Below are positions 33,003 to 45,649 of a stretch of DNA of 64,000 nt, piece after piece. The DNA comes from Tieghemostelium lacteum. Lineage: Eukaryota > Evosea > Eumycetozoa > Dictyosteliales > Raperosteliaceae. The stretch lies in assembly GCA_001606155.1 (NCBI GenBank), contig LODT01000011.1:310001-374000 (forward strand), in the 5' to 3' direction. The translations under genes and the position numbers were made by a program. Below the pieces are notes generated by a model, which saw only the letters and a list, made by a program, of their open reading frames with translations, searched no databases and was not told where the DNA came from. The stretch's first letter is position 1, and the number at the start of each line of letters is the position of its first letter.

Positions 33003-34562
33003 TTATTTGAAAAATATACTTTTTACAGTATTAAATATATTAGAAATTGGTGATTGAGGAGTAGGTACACTGTATTGAATTGGATTACCACGGCAATAGT
33101 AAACTTTTGAATGTTGGTTTTGACCTGGTAAATTTAGTGAAATGTTAAAGGTATTGTTAGAGGTTTTAATTGGGTCTTCTAGATGTTCTTGATTATAATT
33201 ATGAATTTGAGAAAAACTAATGATATTGATGGATTTTGATTCTTTAAATAGTTCACAAAATGAACTTTTAGCATAGACATTTCCAATGCACTTAATTTTA
33301 AGATGTCTGAGATTAGAGTGAGATAACAATGATTTATACAATGGTGATTTTTCAATTTCACTGAGATTATCTATTTGGATTTTAAGTTTTTCCAAAGATT
33401 TGTTGCGCAGTAGAAATTGATCTAACTCTTTTACTACGAGTAAACTTTGGTATATAAAATCAATATAGTGTAGATTTAGATATTTTAGAGATGTACAGTG
33501 GTAATTGGATATCAACATTTCTTTAATTACCTTGATGGTACCTCTCAATACCAGAGTTTCAACAAAATCAAATTGGGGCCATATTAGTTTATCATTTTCG
33601 TTATTGTTAGTATATGGATCAACAAAACTACCATTTCTAGTTGACAATTTGATTTTTTTGAGTGTTGGTTTGAAGAGGGGTATCTCTAGTATTCTATTAA
33701 GAAATTTTTCATCAAAATAGTAGATATCAATAGATGTCAATGCATTTAAATGTTGGACAAAGTTATTAAACAGTGGATGAGAATCTATTGCGTGTCTACT
33801 GAGTCTGTAGTATTTTAGAGAGTCTTTATGGTTTTCAAGAACCTTTTCAGTTAACAAGTTTTTACTGGCATCCATAACTGAAATGAATTCATATTGATTA
33901 GAGTAATTGGTGTCTTCTAGATATTGAATTAACAGGTCAGGACTTATAACATTTACCTTGAATTGAAATCTTCTAATTGTAATGTCAATGTACTTTAGAG
34001 TGTCTTTACACCCTTTTAATAATGCTAATATTACAGGTATATTCTTTCTATTACATTCAGTTTTGAATTTAACTAATGCTGGAAATTTTAAATGAGAGAT
34101 GTTAACATTACTAATATCTTGTTCTACTGCTGTATTAATATAATGAAACTTCTTTAGATTAGGTAACATATTTAGATTGGTAATGACATAAGTGCTTATA
34201 GTATTTCTAATAGACAGTTTTTCCAAATTTTGAAAGACTGGTGAATTTAACCATAAAGAGGTTTCATTTCTTCTAACAATATGATTACTTTTTAAATAGG
34301 TACATTTCTTTAATATACAATAACTAAGGTTTAGGTGTTTTGTAATATCATTTATATAGCCATTTATCTTCTTTTCATTATCGCTGCTCTTATCATAAGA
34401 TATCTCGAAAGTAGAAATCCCACTAAAATAATTACTAATAAAATCAAATATACACCTGTTTATAACTGATAGTGATATCTTATATTTAAGAGGTATATAA
34501 TCAAAGTTTATGATATATCCAATGATTTTTTTTAATATTATATTTGGTATTGTGATAGACAT
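33003..34562 (-). CDS. dictyostelid F-box-like/leucine-rich protein (small class)
   Basis: Single exon of 519 aa; the ATG at 34562 (MSITIPNIILKK) fits the family better than the few codons before it, which lack an ATG. The N-terminal block IILKKIIGYIINFDYIPLKY plus SLSVINRCIFDFISNYF is the family signature. Leucine-rich segments follow, including LEKLSIRNTIS, TLKKIKLSTRNG, TSLKYLNLHYID and SLEKLKIQIDNLSE. It is a paralogue of the genes at 29808, 53552 and 61275, with the same length and repeat spacing but much divergence. Confidence 0.78.
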   Translation of the reverse strand: MSITIPNIILKKIIGYIINFDYIPLKYKISLSVINRCIFDFISNYFSGISTFEISYDKSSDNEKKINGYINDITKHLNLSYCILKKCTYLKSNHIVRRNETSLWLNSPVFQNLEKLSIRNTISTYVITNLNMLPNLKKFHYINTAVEQDISNVNISHLKFPALVKFKTECNRKNIPVILALLKGCKDTLKYIDITIRRFQFKVNVISPDLLIQYLEDTNYSNQYEFISVMDASKNLLTEKVLENHKDSLKYYRLSRHAIDSHPLFNNFVQHLNALTSIDIYYFDEKFLNRILEIPLFKPTLKKIKLSTRNGSFVDPYTNNNENDKLIWPQFDFVETLVLRGTIKVIKEMLISNYHCTSLKYLNLHYIDFIYQSLLVVKELDQFLLRNKSLEKLKIQIDNLSEIEKSPLYKSLLSHSNLRHLKIKCIGNVYAKSSFCELFKESKSINIISFSQIHNYNQEHLEDPIKTSNNTFNISLNLPGQNQHSKVYYCRGNPIQYSVPTPQSPISNIFNTVKSIFFK

Positions 34563-34670
34563 TATATGTAACAATGTGTTGATATTAAATTTGTGGCAAC
34601 AAAATATCCTAAAAATAAATAAAAATTAAGTTGATTTCCTTTATACAAATTTTATTATCGAGGGGAGGAA

Positions 34671-37600
34671 TTAACTTGCAGATTGATAGAATGTAATAAA
34701 ATTACTGTTGGGATATTTAAACTTGTGAAGATTAATGTTTTTCCATTGATCAGGTGTTAAAGTTGAATAGCTTGGTGATATAATGTATATATTCAAAAAT
34801 AAAGTGAATGATTGAATATTTTGAGTTTGATTCAGTCTATCGAATATAGATTGAACAAATTCAGTTGAAAAGGTAATGATTTGGTAGAATCGAATTGTTA
34901 AATTCTTGGTTTGATGATTTTTGTCAACAAAATCAATGAGGTTTAGAACATCATCAATGGCAGGAAGTGTGAATTGTATCTTGTTGGTACAAGTTGATAA
35001 AGGAATCTTATAGAATTCTACCATATTATTTAAATCATTGAGAACTGAATCAAATTTGATATTGGCGCTCTTGAATCCTCTAAAATCCATAAATACAGGA
35101 ATTGATATCAAATTGAGTTCTGGTATTTGTTTTGGTTCATAGAGATCTTTGAGATGGGAAAGAGAGAGCCCTGGAACCTTATTAAACATATTACTTTCAA
35201 TATAGACATTCAAGTATTTCAGATGCTTTAAATTCAGTTTTATAATACTTTCAATAGTATTGGTCATGTGATTCCATGAACAACAAACTGTAATTTCAAT
35301 TCTGGTGAGATTGGGAGAGTGTTTAATAATATCTATAAATTGTTCAGTATTACAATTGTGATCAAATACAATTTCCAAGTGTTTCAAGTTGGTATCTCTT
35401 GTAAACCAACATGATGTATGTTTGGAATCTAGATTGAGATCCATAGCTTCAATGTGTTCATACATTAGTTTATCAAGATACTTAAATGGTACATGAACAA
35501 AATCGCGGTACTCCATAAGCTTTGGATAGAATTTAAAAAGACAGAATTTAGATTCGATATTGATCTTTTGGAAATTATTGATAAGAACATAGGTAGATAT
35601 ATAATCATCAAAATAGTTGTTGGTCAATATATCTGAACACATATTGAACCAAGTTTGACAGACTGTGGACAATTCAATTTTTTCAATTGAGACTATATTG
35701 GGATCATAATAGATATAGTGAATGATCTTTGTGATTAATAGAAGAGGTAGAGTTGGACATTGTTTAGTTGGAGATACATCAACATTTCGAGACTGGTTTT
35801 CCAAAATTTGCAAATTGTAGACTACCTTATCACTAGTTACTTGTTCTTTTACTATAGGTATCTGTCTGAAATAGAATTGTTGAAATAGTTTAGATCTTAT
35901 ACACCCAATTTTAAATTGATCTAGCGTTCTATTGAAGAAATATAAACAATCATCACGAGCATTTATGGAGAAATCGGTGTAGAGGTTTTCTAAATCGTGT
36001 CTATATCGTTCAACCGTTTCAACAAGGGATATAGGTGAACATGAAGTTGATATTGCCAATTTCAATTCACAAATTTGGTAAATGTGAGGAGGAATTGGCT
36101 TATCTTTAATATAAAAATCTTTAAATAGTTTCTCTACCATTGTAACATCTAAATTGAGTAGAGATGAACTAGGTATATTCATCAGTGGTATATTAGCAAG
36201 TATATCATAGGTATAACTAACATCAATTTTTCCTGTAAATTCTGAAATGTCATAACCGAGGTGATGAATGGTCATTAGGAAATTAGAACCTTTGGAACAA
36301 TTACCTTTATGGTCAAGTACAAATTGGTAACAACCAATTAAAAATTCTTTGGCTTCTTGAGGGTATTCACTACCATTGAAAATGGAGGTACTATAGTTTA
36401 ACTTCTCCATTAGATTACCCATCACTGGACCAATATCCAGTTTACTAAACAGTTTAAATGTCCTCATTAGATAGATACAAGTTTCTTTTAGAGTATCTAA
36501 CTTATTTGACATAAACTTTTTATCGAATATTGGTATATTTAATAATAGCTTAATTATAACCTTGTCAACTGAACTACTCTGGTACTTAATTTTATCTAGA
36601 TTCCTAATGAGTCCTATTAAAGCATTATAGTCATTGTACACATTAAACCTACTGTAGCTTTTGTCAGTTATCTTTTGGAATATGGCAGTGAGTTCATCAG
36701 TGTCCGTAAAGAACTTGAATGCAAGTATATACATATCAAATTTGGTCATATCATTTAAATACATATTATAAGTCTTTAATATCTCTCCAGTCAGTTTCTC
36801 TTTAGGTAGAATGTGATAGAGTATGTACGATTGATTAAAATATTTTCGTTGAGGATATTGAAGGAATGCATCAAATTGATCATTATTAATATCATGAACC
36901 TTATAAAACAGTTGATTTCTCTCCTTAAAATCTTTTTTGGTTTCTAAAAGATATTTTTGAATAAACCTAAAGAGGAATCAATTAGTTAACATACCAAGTT
37001 ACGAGAATACCAATATGTACATCTATTGAGTCTACTTACTGGTTAATTTCTTGGCTAGGTTTAATATCTAAATTTTTTAATACCAAAATACCAAAGATTG
37101 TGTCTTTTTCACTTTCCATTTTGCTATTCAAATGTAGTTTTAGGTACTGGTTACAGTAATCTAATACCTCTACACTATAATGATTGATAAAGTGTTCAGT
37201 TACTTTATTAAAGTTCCTATATAGACAATATTCAATCAATTCGAGATAATAGGAAAATGGTTTAGAAGGGTTGATTTCATCAGCTTCAATATCTTGTATT
37301 TGAAAATCAAGGCTCCTGTAATCGGATGAACAGTTTTTTTTAGTAACTTTTGGAAATAGTGTTACTATATCATCCAATGATATCTTATTGAACTTTGAGA
37401 TATCAAAAATCATTTCACATGCAATATGATTTTGAATGTATTGTGCATCCATTTGATGTAATGAATGTATTACTCTATCCATAGTTGCACTAGATATACA
37501 ATCAGTTTTATCTCTAGTCAAATACTCTTTTGTATAGTATTGGTTTAGAGATATTCTTAGTTTACCAACTATTTTGTAAACTTCTATATCATGTAATATC

Positions 37601-38111
37601 CTCTCAAATACAGTATCAAATAAGACACGAGATCCAGATCTATAAACAAACAAATAACTAACCATTCTCTGTCTTACACTCTTTGAATCTATCCACTGTG
37701 TAAAACCTTTCATTTAAAAGTCAATATTTAAATAACTTAATCATTTACACTATTTAACTTACAATTATATTGATGATCATATTTTATAGAATCTATAGCA
37801 CATATTAATGGTAATATAAAATTTCCCATTAATATTTTATTGGTCTTGGACTCTGATTTATCATTTAGTAGCTGTTGACATTCTAGTTTTTGATTCAATT
37901 CATCATCAGATAAATTACACCAATCGAAAAATTCTTGAACTACTTCTTTGAATGTTGAGAAATTGCTTTTGTTAAACTCATTTCTCCATAGAGAAAGTTC
38001 ATCTAAACAAGAATGACAAATGTTCTCACATTCCTTTCCACAATACACGCAAATTCCATCTGTATAATGAAACTTTAATAGATTTTTGTTTGTGTATAGA
38101 TATTTTATCAT
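34671..38111 (-). CDS. large F-box-like protein with N-terminal Cys cluster (large class, copy 1)
   Basis: Three exons read leftward: 37763-38111, 37040-37706 and 34671-36966 (1,103 aa; donors GTAAGTT and GTAAGTA, all phases fit). The N-terminus has a compact Cys cluster, CVYCGKECENICHSC, that could bind zinc. Next is FFDWCNLSDDEL, then FTQWIDSKSVRQRM, both shared with copy 2. After a long helical region an F-box-like segment sits in mid-protein (PLLLITKIIHYIYYD, then STVCQTWFNMC), followed by leucine-rich segments up to the C-terminus. Function unknown; a ubiquitin-ligase adaptor role is a guess from the F-box-like part. It ends 109 nt from its own upstream paralogue's promoter side and 88 nt separates the two coding regions. 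Confidence 0.82.
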
Positions 38112-38199
38112 TGCAAAATGAAAACAAAAAAAGAAAATTTTAAGATATTTTTATTAATTAATTACCTTATCAAGTGTTGTTACTTCTAATAAAATTGAT

Positions 38200-41100
38200 T
38201 TATTTGAAAAATTGAGTATAGGATGAATTGGGGGTTTTGAACTTGTTAAGATTAATAGATGACCAATCATTCAAAATTGATATTGGTGATACTCTCTCAT
38301 TCATTTGGAAACCAATGGCAAATGAATCAATGTTAATAGATTTAGAGATACTATTAAAAATGTCTTCTACTTGATTTGAATCAAAATTGATTAATCTGGT
38401 AATGATTAATGAAAAACATTTTGTATTATACTTCTTTTCGATAATCTTATCGATTAGGTCGATAATGACGTTGTATTGGTCAATTTGAATTTCAATTTTA
38501 TCACTGGCTAATGAAAATGGTATTTCATAGAACTGAATTATATCATCAACTGTGTCATTAAAGGAATTCAATGGAATGGATATACTTTGGAATCCTTCAA
38601 CTTTATAAAGGTACATTTTCGAGGTGGTCAGAGAGAATTTAGTAGATTTGTATTGATCACTTGGTGCTTTAACAGTGATGTTGAATAAAAAGGACCAGTT
38701 ACCTGAAAGATGAATATTTACATCTTTGAGTTCATTATGGTTACAATTTGATAGAAGTTCTTGGATATTGTTATTTACATTCAGATTTTTAGATGATGAA
38801 ACTAAAATGAGTTTTTGAAGATTAGGACAATTTTTAACCAGGTTGATATAAGGTGGCATAAATTGAGTTTTAGGGTCCATAGATAACGAAAGTATTCTAA
38901 TATTAGTTATATTCTCTAAATGAATAAGATCAGGTGCCTCCGATATGATCAGTACCTCTAAATGTTGATACAAAACCACATCCAACAATTTCGATGGTAT
39001 TACTTGAATACCCCAATGCAGAACCTTTACAGTTCTAAATAATGAATATTCACTATCCCAATTCACATTAGCATACCTAATATTTAAATCAGTCACTAAA
39101 CTATAACTTTTATAATCGGTAGCTAAACTCTGACAGAATTTAAATACACCTTTAGAGACTGTTGACAATTTTAGTTTATCTTTATCAGGAACCTGTATGT
39201 CTTGAAAATAGAATCTAAATATAACTTGTAAAACAACCATAGGTAACTGTATAGTCCGATGTTGTATCCAAGTATCATCCATTTTCTTCTCCACTGCCAA
39301 ATGCTTGATATAAGGCAATGAATTTATCAAACTCCATGGGATTGAATTTATAAATTTTCGGTATAAATTAGATTTCATTATTTCTTGACCAACTATTAGA
39401 TAACTAAGTAAAATCTTATCTATATCATTTGATGTTTTGATAGATGCCAAATCATATAATTTATCTAAATTATTGTAATAACTTGATATTGTATTTTTGG
39501 TATCTATACTATGTGGTATAGCTAAATGAAAAAACACTGAAAACTCCACAAATGCATAAATGTGGTATGGTACAAAAGGAGGTTGACATTCTTCAACTGA
39601 ATTACCATAGTAATCATTTAGAAGTCTTTTCACCAAATTTGTTGTTTTAGTTGCCTTGGTTATATTATCAGGATACTTTGAGAAATTGGTGATTACTTTA
39701 GTAAGAAGTTCATAGCCAATAGTTATCTTTGTTAGAGCATATTTCTCCATGTTGACATAAGGATGTAACAAAAGTAACAGATTCATCATTGCATCATAAT
39801 TAAACACCAATCCATCATCTAAAAGTGTTATTAAATTTCCCTGGTTAATCAGAAAATATCTAACCATTCTGTTTTCTATAAATTCTTGTGCAATTGTATT
39901 GGATTTGAATATTAAACCACATATCCATTCAATAGTCGAATGATCATATAGTGCCAATATTATATCATAACCATAATCTCTGATAGATTGTAGAATGTGT
40001 ATAGGTAGCTCAATCACATTTTCTATAGATTTAAAACAATACGATATAGACTGCATAACAATCTCTTTAACTGCTTTGCTCCTAATCCCTAATTTCATAG
40101 TCAACTTATGAAATTCCAATACCATTTTAATATTCTCTGGAAATTCTAAAATTTCAAAACTATCAAAATCCACAGTTGACACTATTACATTTTTCAAATA
40201 ATTAATCAGGTCATCAGTGTATTTATACTTGTCAAGTATCATTAAACTATTGATTTTAGTGTGACTGTTGATACTATCAATTAGAAATTTCTTTCTCTCT
40301 TTGTTCATATCTTTCAATGATAATTTATAATATAACACATTCACATATTTAATCTGCTGATTATCCATTAAATGTTTATACAATTCATCAAAGTACAAAC
40401 CCATTTTATCAATTGTCTTTATAAGTAACATCACATTTCTATTAGATCTATTTCCTTTTACCAAATCAAATATATATCTAATTATAATATAAATTACTAT
40501 TAATAAGCCAACTCATTGTTTTTAGTACATATACATATACTTACTGATCAATAAGTGGATTTGGTTGAATTTTAAAATGATCTTTATATATAATCAATTG
40601 AGCACATATTGAAGTTGTATCTTTATCAGTGACATTCAGATGATTTACTAAATAGTTATTTGTAAATTCAGTAAATGATTGAGAGTAGACATTGTAAAAC
40701 TTTTGAATAATGAGATCAAATTGAGTTTTCTATGTTGTATCAATAAACTATGTTAATAATTGTAAGTATATTATTATCTAATTAGATTACATACTAAACA
40801 ATATAAAATAATTGAACTGTAATATTCAATTGAATATTTTTGAGAATCAATTTCAGATTCTTGAATTTGGAATATATACATTTTAATGACATCTGATAAA
40901 CCAATATTGGATAGATAGACTAATTCATTTAATGAAAGTTTTAAATCTGGTGTTGATCTGAAATTTAAAAACAAAAACTCTATTATATTAACCTTTGGTC
41001 TCTTATTAGTTGAACATAATGATTCTATAACTTTTCTACAAATAGTTGATTCAAATATAGTGTCAAGTTTACCTAATGTTCTATTGTTCAACATTATCTC

Positions 41101-41529
41101 TAACTCTACTGTATAATCAAATATTCTTTCAAATAACTTCATAATAGGTTTTCTCCGATTTGACAATATAATAAAAATAAAGCTTATAAGTCTCTTTCTT
41201 TCACTATTTGAATCTATCCATTCTGTAAATTCTAAATTACATCACTGTATTATTAGTACCATCAATTGTTCTAAAATGTCTGATCATTACATACTATTAT
41301 AGTAATATGGTTCTTTAAATAACAATGATTGGTATGCATACGCTACAATTAGATAATTTGAATGATATTCTTCAGATTGCTTTACTTCAATTTCATCATC
41401 ATCTAGACAACACCATTTATAAAAACTAATCTTTTTTTGATGAAATACATTATAGTCTTCCTTATTTAGTTGGTATATTAAAACATCAACTAAAGTCGTA
41501 AGATCTTCATTCAAATGATTTATTGTCAT
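38200..41529 (-). CDS. large F-box-like protein (large class, copy 2)
   Basis: Four exons read leftward: 41295-41529, 40795-41231, 40545-40729 and 38200-40477 (1,044 aa, total length divisible by three). Each junction uses GTATGT or GTAAGT and an AG acceptor. It is a tandem paralogue of the gene at 34671-38111: FYKWCCLDDDEI matches FFDWCNLSDDEL, and FTEWIDSNSERKRL matches FTQWIDSKSVRQRM. It lacks the N-terminal Cys cluster of copy 1 and has one extra intron. The F-box-like segment is LPMVVLQVIFRFYFQDIQVP with LSTVSKGVFKFC, then leucine-rich segments (IRILSLSMDP, LQKLILVSSS). Function unknown. Confidence 0.82.
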
Positions 41530-41636
41530 AAAAGATATTTAAAATTATTAAGTTTTTTAAACTTTTTTTTTAATATTGACTTTTCTTATTATTTGACCAA
41601 ATCGGATATTAAAAATTGTAAAAAGATTATAAATTT

Positions 41637-43733
41637 TTAATTCAACACACAAAATGGGAAGATTTTGCAAGTTTCGGATTCACTTGATTTTCGCATTTCA
41701 CATATTTCATTACTTCTACATTTGAGATCAGTACAAGCCATACAAGCTCTTGGCAATACACATTTATTAACAGTAGCGTCACATTCTAGTCCATAGGTAC
41801 AAGGGTACTTTGCACATCCTGCGTTGGTATCAGTTGTACCAGGTGGAACACAGAGGGAATCAATACAGACATTGTTTTCTGTACATATACAAGGTAATAC
41901 ATTGATTTGTGAAACTATGGTTTTAACTGATATAGTTTCATTAATGTATCCACGGTATTTAAAATTGATAGTGGCAATACTATCATTTCTTTGAGTTGAA
42001 TATTGAATTTTTGCAATTTTTTGAAGGAATTTAGAATCATTATTCTTGTTGTAAATTATAATGTTACTTGGAGATAGCTTTTTGACTGTAATGTCATTGG
42101 ATGGAGCAATGTCTAATGAATCACTAGGTTGTGCATTTAAAACTTGTACTTTGATATTGGTGGGTGGACACTTTTCAGAGACTGGATTATAATTATTTTC
42201 CAAGAGATCATAAGTACCATTAGCTTGATATTTTATTAGAGTATCTTTTAAACCTAAAGATGCACTCATTGGAAGTTTCTCACCAAATATACCATAAAGT
42301 ACCTTACTTTTAATAACCATTAAATCCAAAATTTTATCATTATTAAAATCAGAATTGGCAAGTACTCTACCATCAACTTGTTCTAATATAAAACCTCTAC
42401 AATCATCAACTAAAGGGGAGGTATTACTTGATAGGTCCACTACTGATTCAAATGGAAAATCACTACCATAGACAACCCAAACAAACTCTGGTGAGTAACA
42501 CTGAAGATCATCTAAACCATCACCATTGATATCTCCCATAATCAATGAATCACAATTATAAGCTTTCGAACCACTTCCTTTTGTAAAAGCAATTACATTT
42601 GAAGAATTTCTACTTTTAACATCAAATGTTGAAGGCCAATTTTCATTTCGATTTCCTAAAATAATATAGACTTCATATGAAGAATAGTTACCATTGGTGA
42701 CTGCCATATCTGTCAAACCATCTCCATTGAAATCTCCAAAGCTTGAAGTACCAAAACGATTATCTTTATTTGGTGTATCCCATATAATTCCAGGTAGATT
42801 AAGTGCCTCTTTACCATCAAATTGTGGTACATAGTTAAGAGGAAAAATTGCTTTACCAAACACAATTTGACTTTTGGGTTTGAGTAAATATAAATCATCA
42901 TAACCATCATTATTAATATCACCACAAGTCAGGGTAGCTGCATAGAGATCATTCATTATAAAACCCGTTCCTTCTACTATATCAGATCTTGAAAATACAT
43001 CTTTATTAGTTTTGAACAAAGTTCCATTTTTAAGACCAAATATTACATAGATTCTATTCGAATTCAATACCGTACCACCAAAGAATCCATAGTATGTTGA
43101 AAATACTATATCTTTTACTCCATCTCCATTTAAATCACAAATTGCCTTACCTACACCTAAACCTTGATCCATATCACCAGGAATTCTAAAACCATTAGTC
43201 CCATCAATAGGATCAATTAAAGCTTTAAATGGACTTTTACTACCATAAATTACATATACATCTGTGTAAAATAAATAAGAAGTTGAAACCATTATATCAT
43301 CAATTCCATCTCCATTCACATCACCACAAACTGGGAATCTCTCAGGTTGAACAATCTTAATTTTAAATCCATTAATACCATCAGCAAATGAATCATTTAT
43401 TGGTCTAGCATTACCAAATCTAGAAACATCACCAAATAGTACAACATAACCATCACCATCAATATAAATTATATCCTAGATACCAAAGATTTAAAATTAG
43501 TCCAAAATGTTAAATTATAATCTTTTAAATAATTCATAGAATACCTTTTTACCATCACCATTTATATCACAAGTTCCAATTGAATAAGTTAAAGTAGAAA
43601 CTACATTAAAAATTTTAGCACCTTTATAACCAATAGAATAACTATTGGTATAATCTAACATTGCTGTTGAAGCTGGAAATGCATGATTCCAACCAAAACA
43701 TAGTATTAAAATTAATAATATATATATTTTCAT
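41637..43733 (-). CDS. secreted FG-GAP/integrin-alpha-like beta-propeller protein
   Basis: Two exons, 43545-43733 and 41637-43475, give 675 aa. The ATG at 43733 begins a signal peptide, MKIYILLILILCFGW. At least seven FG-GAP/EF-like calcium loops follow at regular spacing: CDINGDGKKD (spanning the splice), GDVNGDGIDD, CDLNGDGVKD, GDINNDGYDD, GDFNGDGLTD, GDINGDGLDD and SDFNNDKILD, each followed by a hydrophobic strand. This predicts a seven-bladed propeller as in integrin alpha heads and bacterial VCBS proteins. The C-terminus is Cys-rich (CICTENNVCIDSLC, YGLECDATVNKCV). No transmembrane segment is seen, so it is probably secreted or cell-surface associated. A decayed copy of its 3' part lies at 44230-44745. 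Confidence 0.88.
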
Positions 43734-44229
43734 AGTTGTACATAGGTTATAAACCACTTTCTAAAATTAATAGGTTTAAATATGGAAGAATTAAAAAAAA
43801 AATAAAAAATCATAAGAATTAAATATAGATATGTTTTCTTATATTTTGTCGGATAAATTTTCAAAAATAAATATCATATAAAATTCTTTTACCACAACCC
43901 TTATTTGAAGTGTCACTTGTATGAAATTTTTTCACACATCATTTTTTTTTTGACCTATGTAAATAGCAATACGCTAGTACTACTTTACTACTTGTGAAAT
44001 CTTAATTTCATTTATTTATTGAGGGGTATTGTATTAGAATTGTGTTGTGGATGGTGTTCATCGTATTTTCGCACAATATTTCAGGAAGTTTATTTACATT
44101 TCTTAGTTTACAACATATGAAAAAATCAGCAAAAAAGCTATTTTATGAGGTTTAATAAATTAAATTACAAAATTTTGAAGAATTGTATAAAATTCAAAAA
44201 TCGATATTAAATACTAACTAGTTTAAATT
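43734..44229. other. spacer between FG-GAP gene and its decayed copy
   Basis: AT-rich promoter-side flank of the FG-GAP gene. No open frame or RNA gene recognised. Confidence 0.45.
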
Positions 44230-44745
44230 TTGAATTCAATATTTTGTGTTTAAATAAATAAAGAAAAACCAGATTTTTTCGATTATTGTTTGTGAAATTA
44301 AATAAAAATTTGTTAATTTGACAAACAAAATGGGTAGAGTTTGCAAATTTTGGCTTACGTGATTTACTACCACATTTAAGATCAGCACATGACATACAAG
44401 CACTTGGGAATACACATTTATTAACAGTAGCGTTACAATCTAGTCCATAGGAACAATAGTACTTTGCACCCTGCATTGATATCAGTTGTACCAGGTGGAA
44501 CACATAGAAAATCAATACAAGTATTGTTTGCTGGACATATACAAAGGTAATACATTGGTTTGTGGAATAGGAGCTATGCTATTAACTGATATAGTTTCAT
44601 TAAGGTACCCGGGTATTTAAAATTGATATAAGCAATACTATCATTTCTTTGAGTTGAATATTGAATTTTGCAATTTTTTGAAGGAATTTAGAATCACGAT
44701 TCTTGTTGTAAATGTTGAAGGCCAAGTTTCATTTCGTGCAATAAA
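44230..44745 (-). pseudogene. decayed partial duplicate of the FG-GAP gene 3' end
   Basis: The DNA from about 44320 to 44708 aligns along its length with 41640-42055, the Cys-rich 3' end of the gene next door. Matching words include ACACATTTATTAACAGTAGC (44408 and 41759) and TTTCTTTGAGTTGAATATTG (44644 and 41986). At about 44709 the match jumps to the sequence at 42622 (GTTGAAGGCCAA), so some 565 nt is missing between the two blocks. Small insertions and deletions disturb the frame. The remaining peptide YGLDCNATVNKCVFPSACMS is still recognisable beside YGLECDATVNKCVLPRACMA. It has no start, signal peptide or propeller, so it should be non-functional. Confidence 0.85.
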
Positions 44746-44860
44746 ATGAAAAAAAATTGATAATTTTATGAAATTTCATAAGGTGCGTCACTTTGATGAT
44801 TATTAAAAACATAATAGTTTTTGTAAAACGAATTGCACAATTTGCGATTACTTAAAAAAA

Positions 44861-45506
44861 ATGGATAAATCATTATTAATGTCTGATAAGATTGTAAACA
44901 AAAAAGGGAATAGTATTAAAATGTAGATTATTAGAGCTTGATGATATTGATAGTTTAGTTGAGATGGTAAATGAAAGTTACTCTGGTAGAGAGAGTTCGG
45001 ATAAAGAGCAATGGGCTACTCTGAAGGGTAATGTTAGCATTGTATTCACACGCGAGATGATGGAAAAAGATTACAAAGATTCTCAAGGTGAAAATAAAAA
45101 GTTTTTTATTTTAGAACATGTTTTGGAATGTGATGGTGGTGTAAAAGTAGATGAGAATCAAAGTAATGTTCAACCACAAAAAGTGATTGCAGCTGTTGTT
45201 AAAATTGATAGAGAGAGTGTAAATCATAGGACTGGTGTCATTGGACTTGTTTGTGTTAATGTAGATTATCAAGGACAGGGATTAGGAAATATAGTTATGC
45301 AAATTGCAGAAGAACAAGCAATGTTATGGAATTTTGAGAATGTAGTTTTAAGAGTGGTATCAAATAGAGATTCATTATTACAATGGTATTATACATTAGG
45401 TTACCAACAAAAAGGTACAAAAGAAGAATGGAATTTTCCTACTGGTTTCACATTACATAAACCCTCCCACATCACTCATTTAATTAAATATTTTAAAACA
45501 AATTAA
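44861..45506 (+). CDS. GNAT-family N-acetyltransferase (start region frame-disrupted)
   Basis: The intact frame from the ATG at 44964 encodes 180 aa with GNAT motifs: the beta-4/acetyl-CoA loop GLVCVNVDYQGQGLGNIVMQ (Q/RxxGxG/A) and VVLRVVSNRDSLLQWYYTLGY for the later strand and helix. Upstream of 44964 the same frame continues as KCRLLELDDIDSLVEM, the usual first strand and helix of a GNAT fold, but without an ATG. The nearest ATG (44861, MDKSLLMSDKIVNKKG) is one base out of phase, the shift falling near the A6G3 run at 44899-44907. Either a one-base error or recent mutation separates them, or translation starts at 44964 with a truncated fold. Substrate unknown. Confidence 0.75.
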
Positions 45507-45649
45507 TTTACATTTAATCTACCAGCAGAAACATTTTCTAACCATGGTTTAAACAGGGTTTTTTCTTACATTTACCCATCATTTTTTTTTTATTAGTTTA
45601 AATACCCATTTATTCTATAGATTTGTAGATAAATTTATCTTATATTTTT

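Noticed and set aside
43760-44229. Possible further remnants of the FG-GAP duplicate
   Set aside because: No convincing matches to the parent gene left of about 44230 could be seen by eye.
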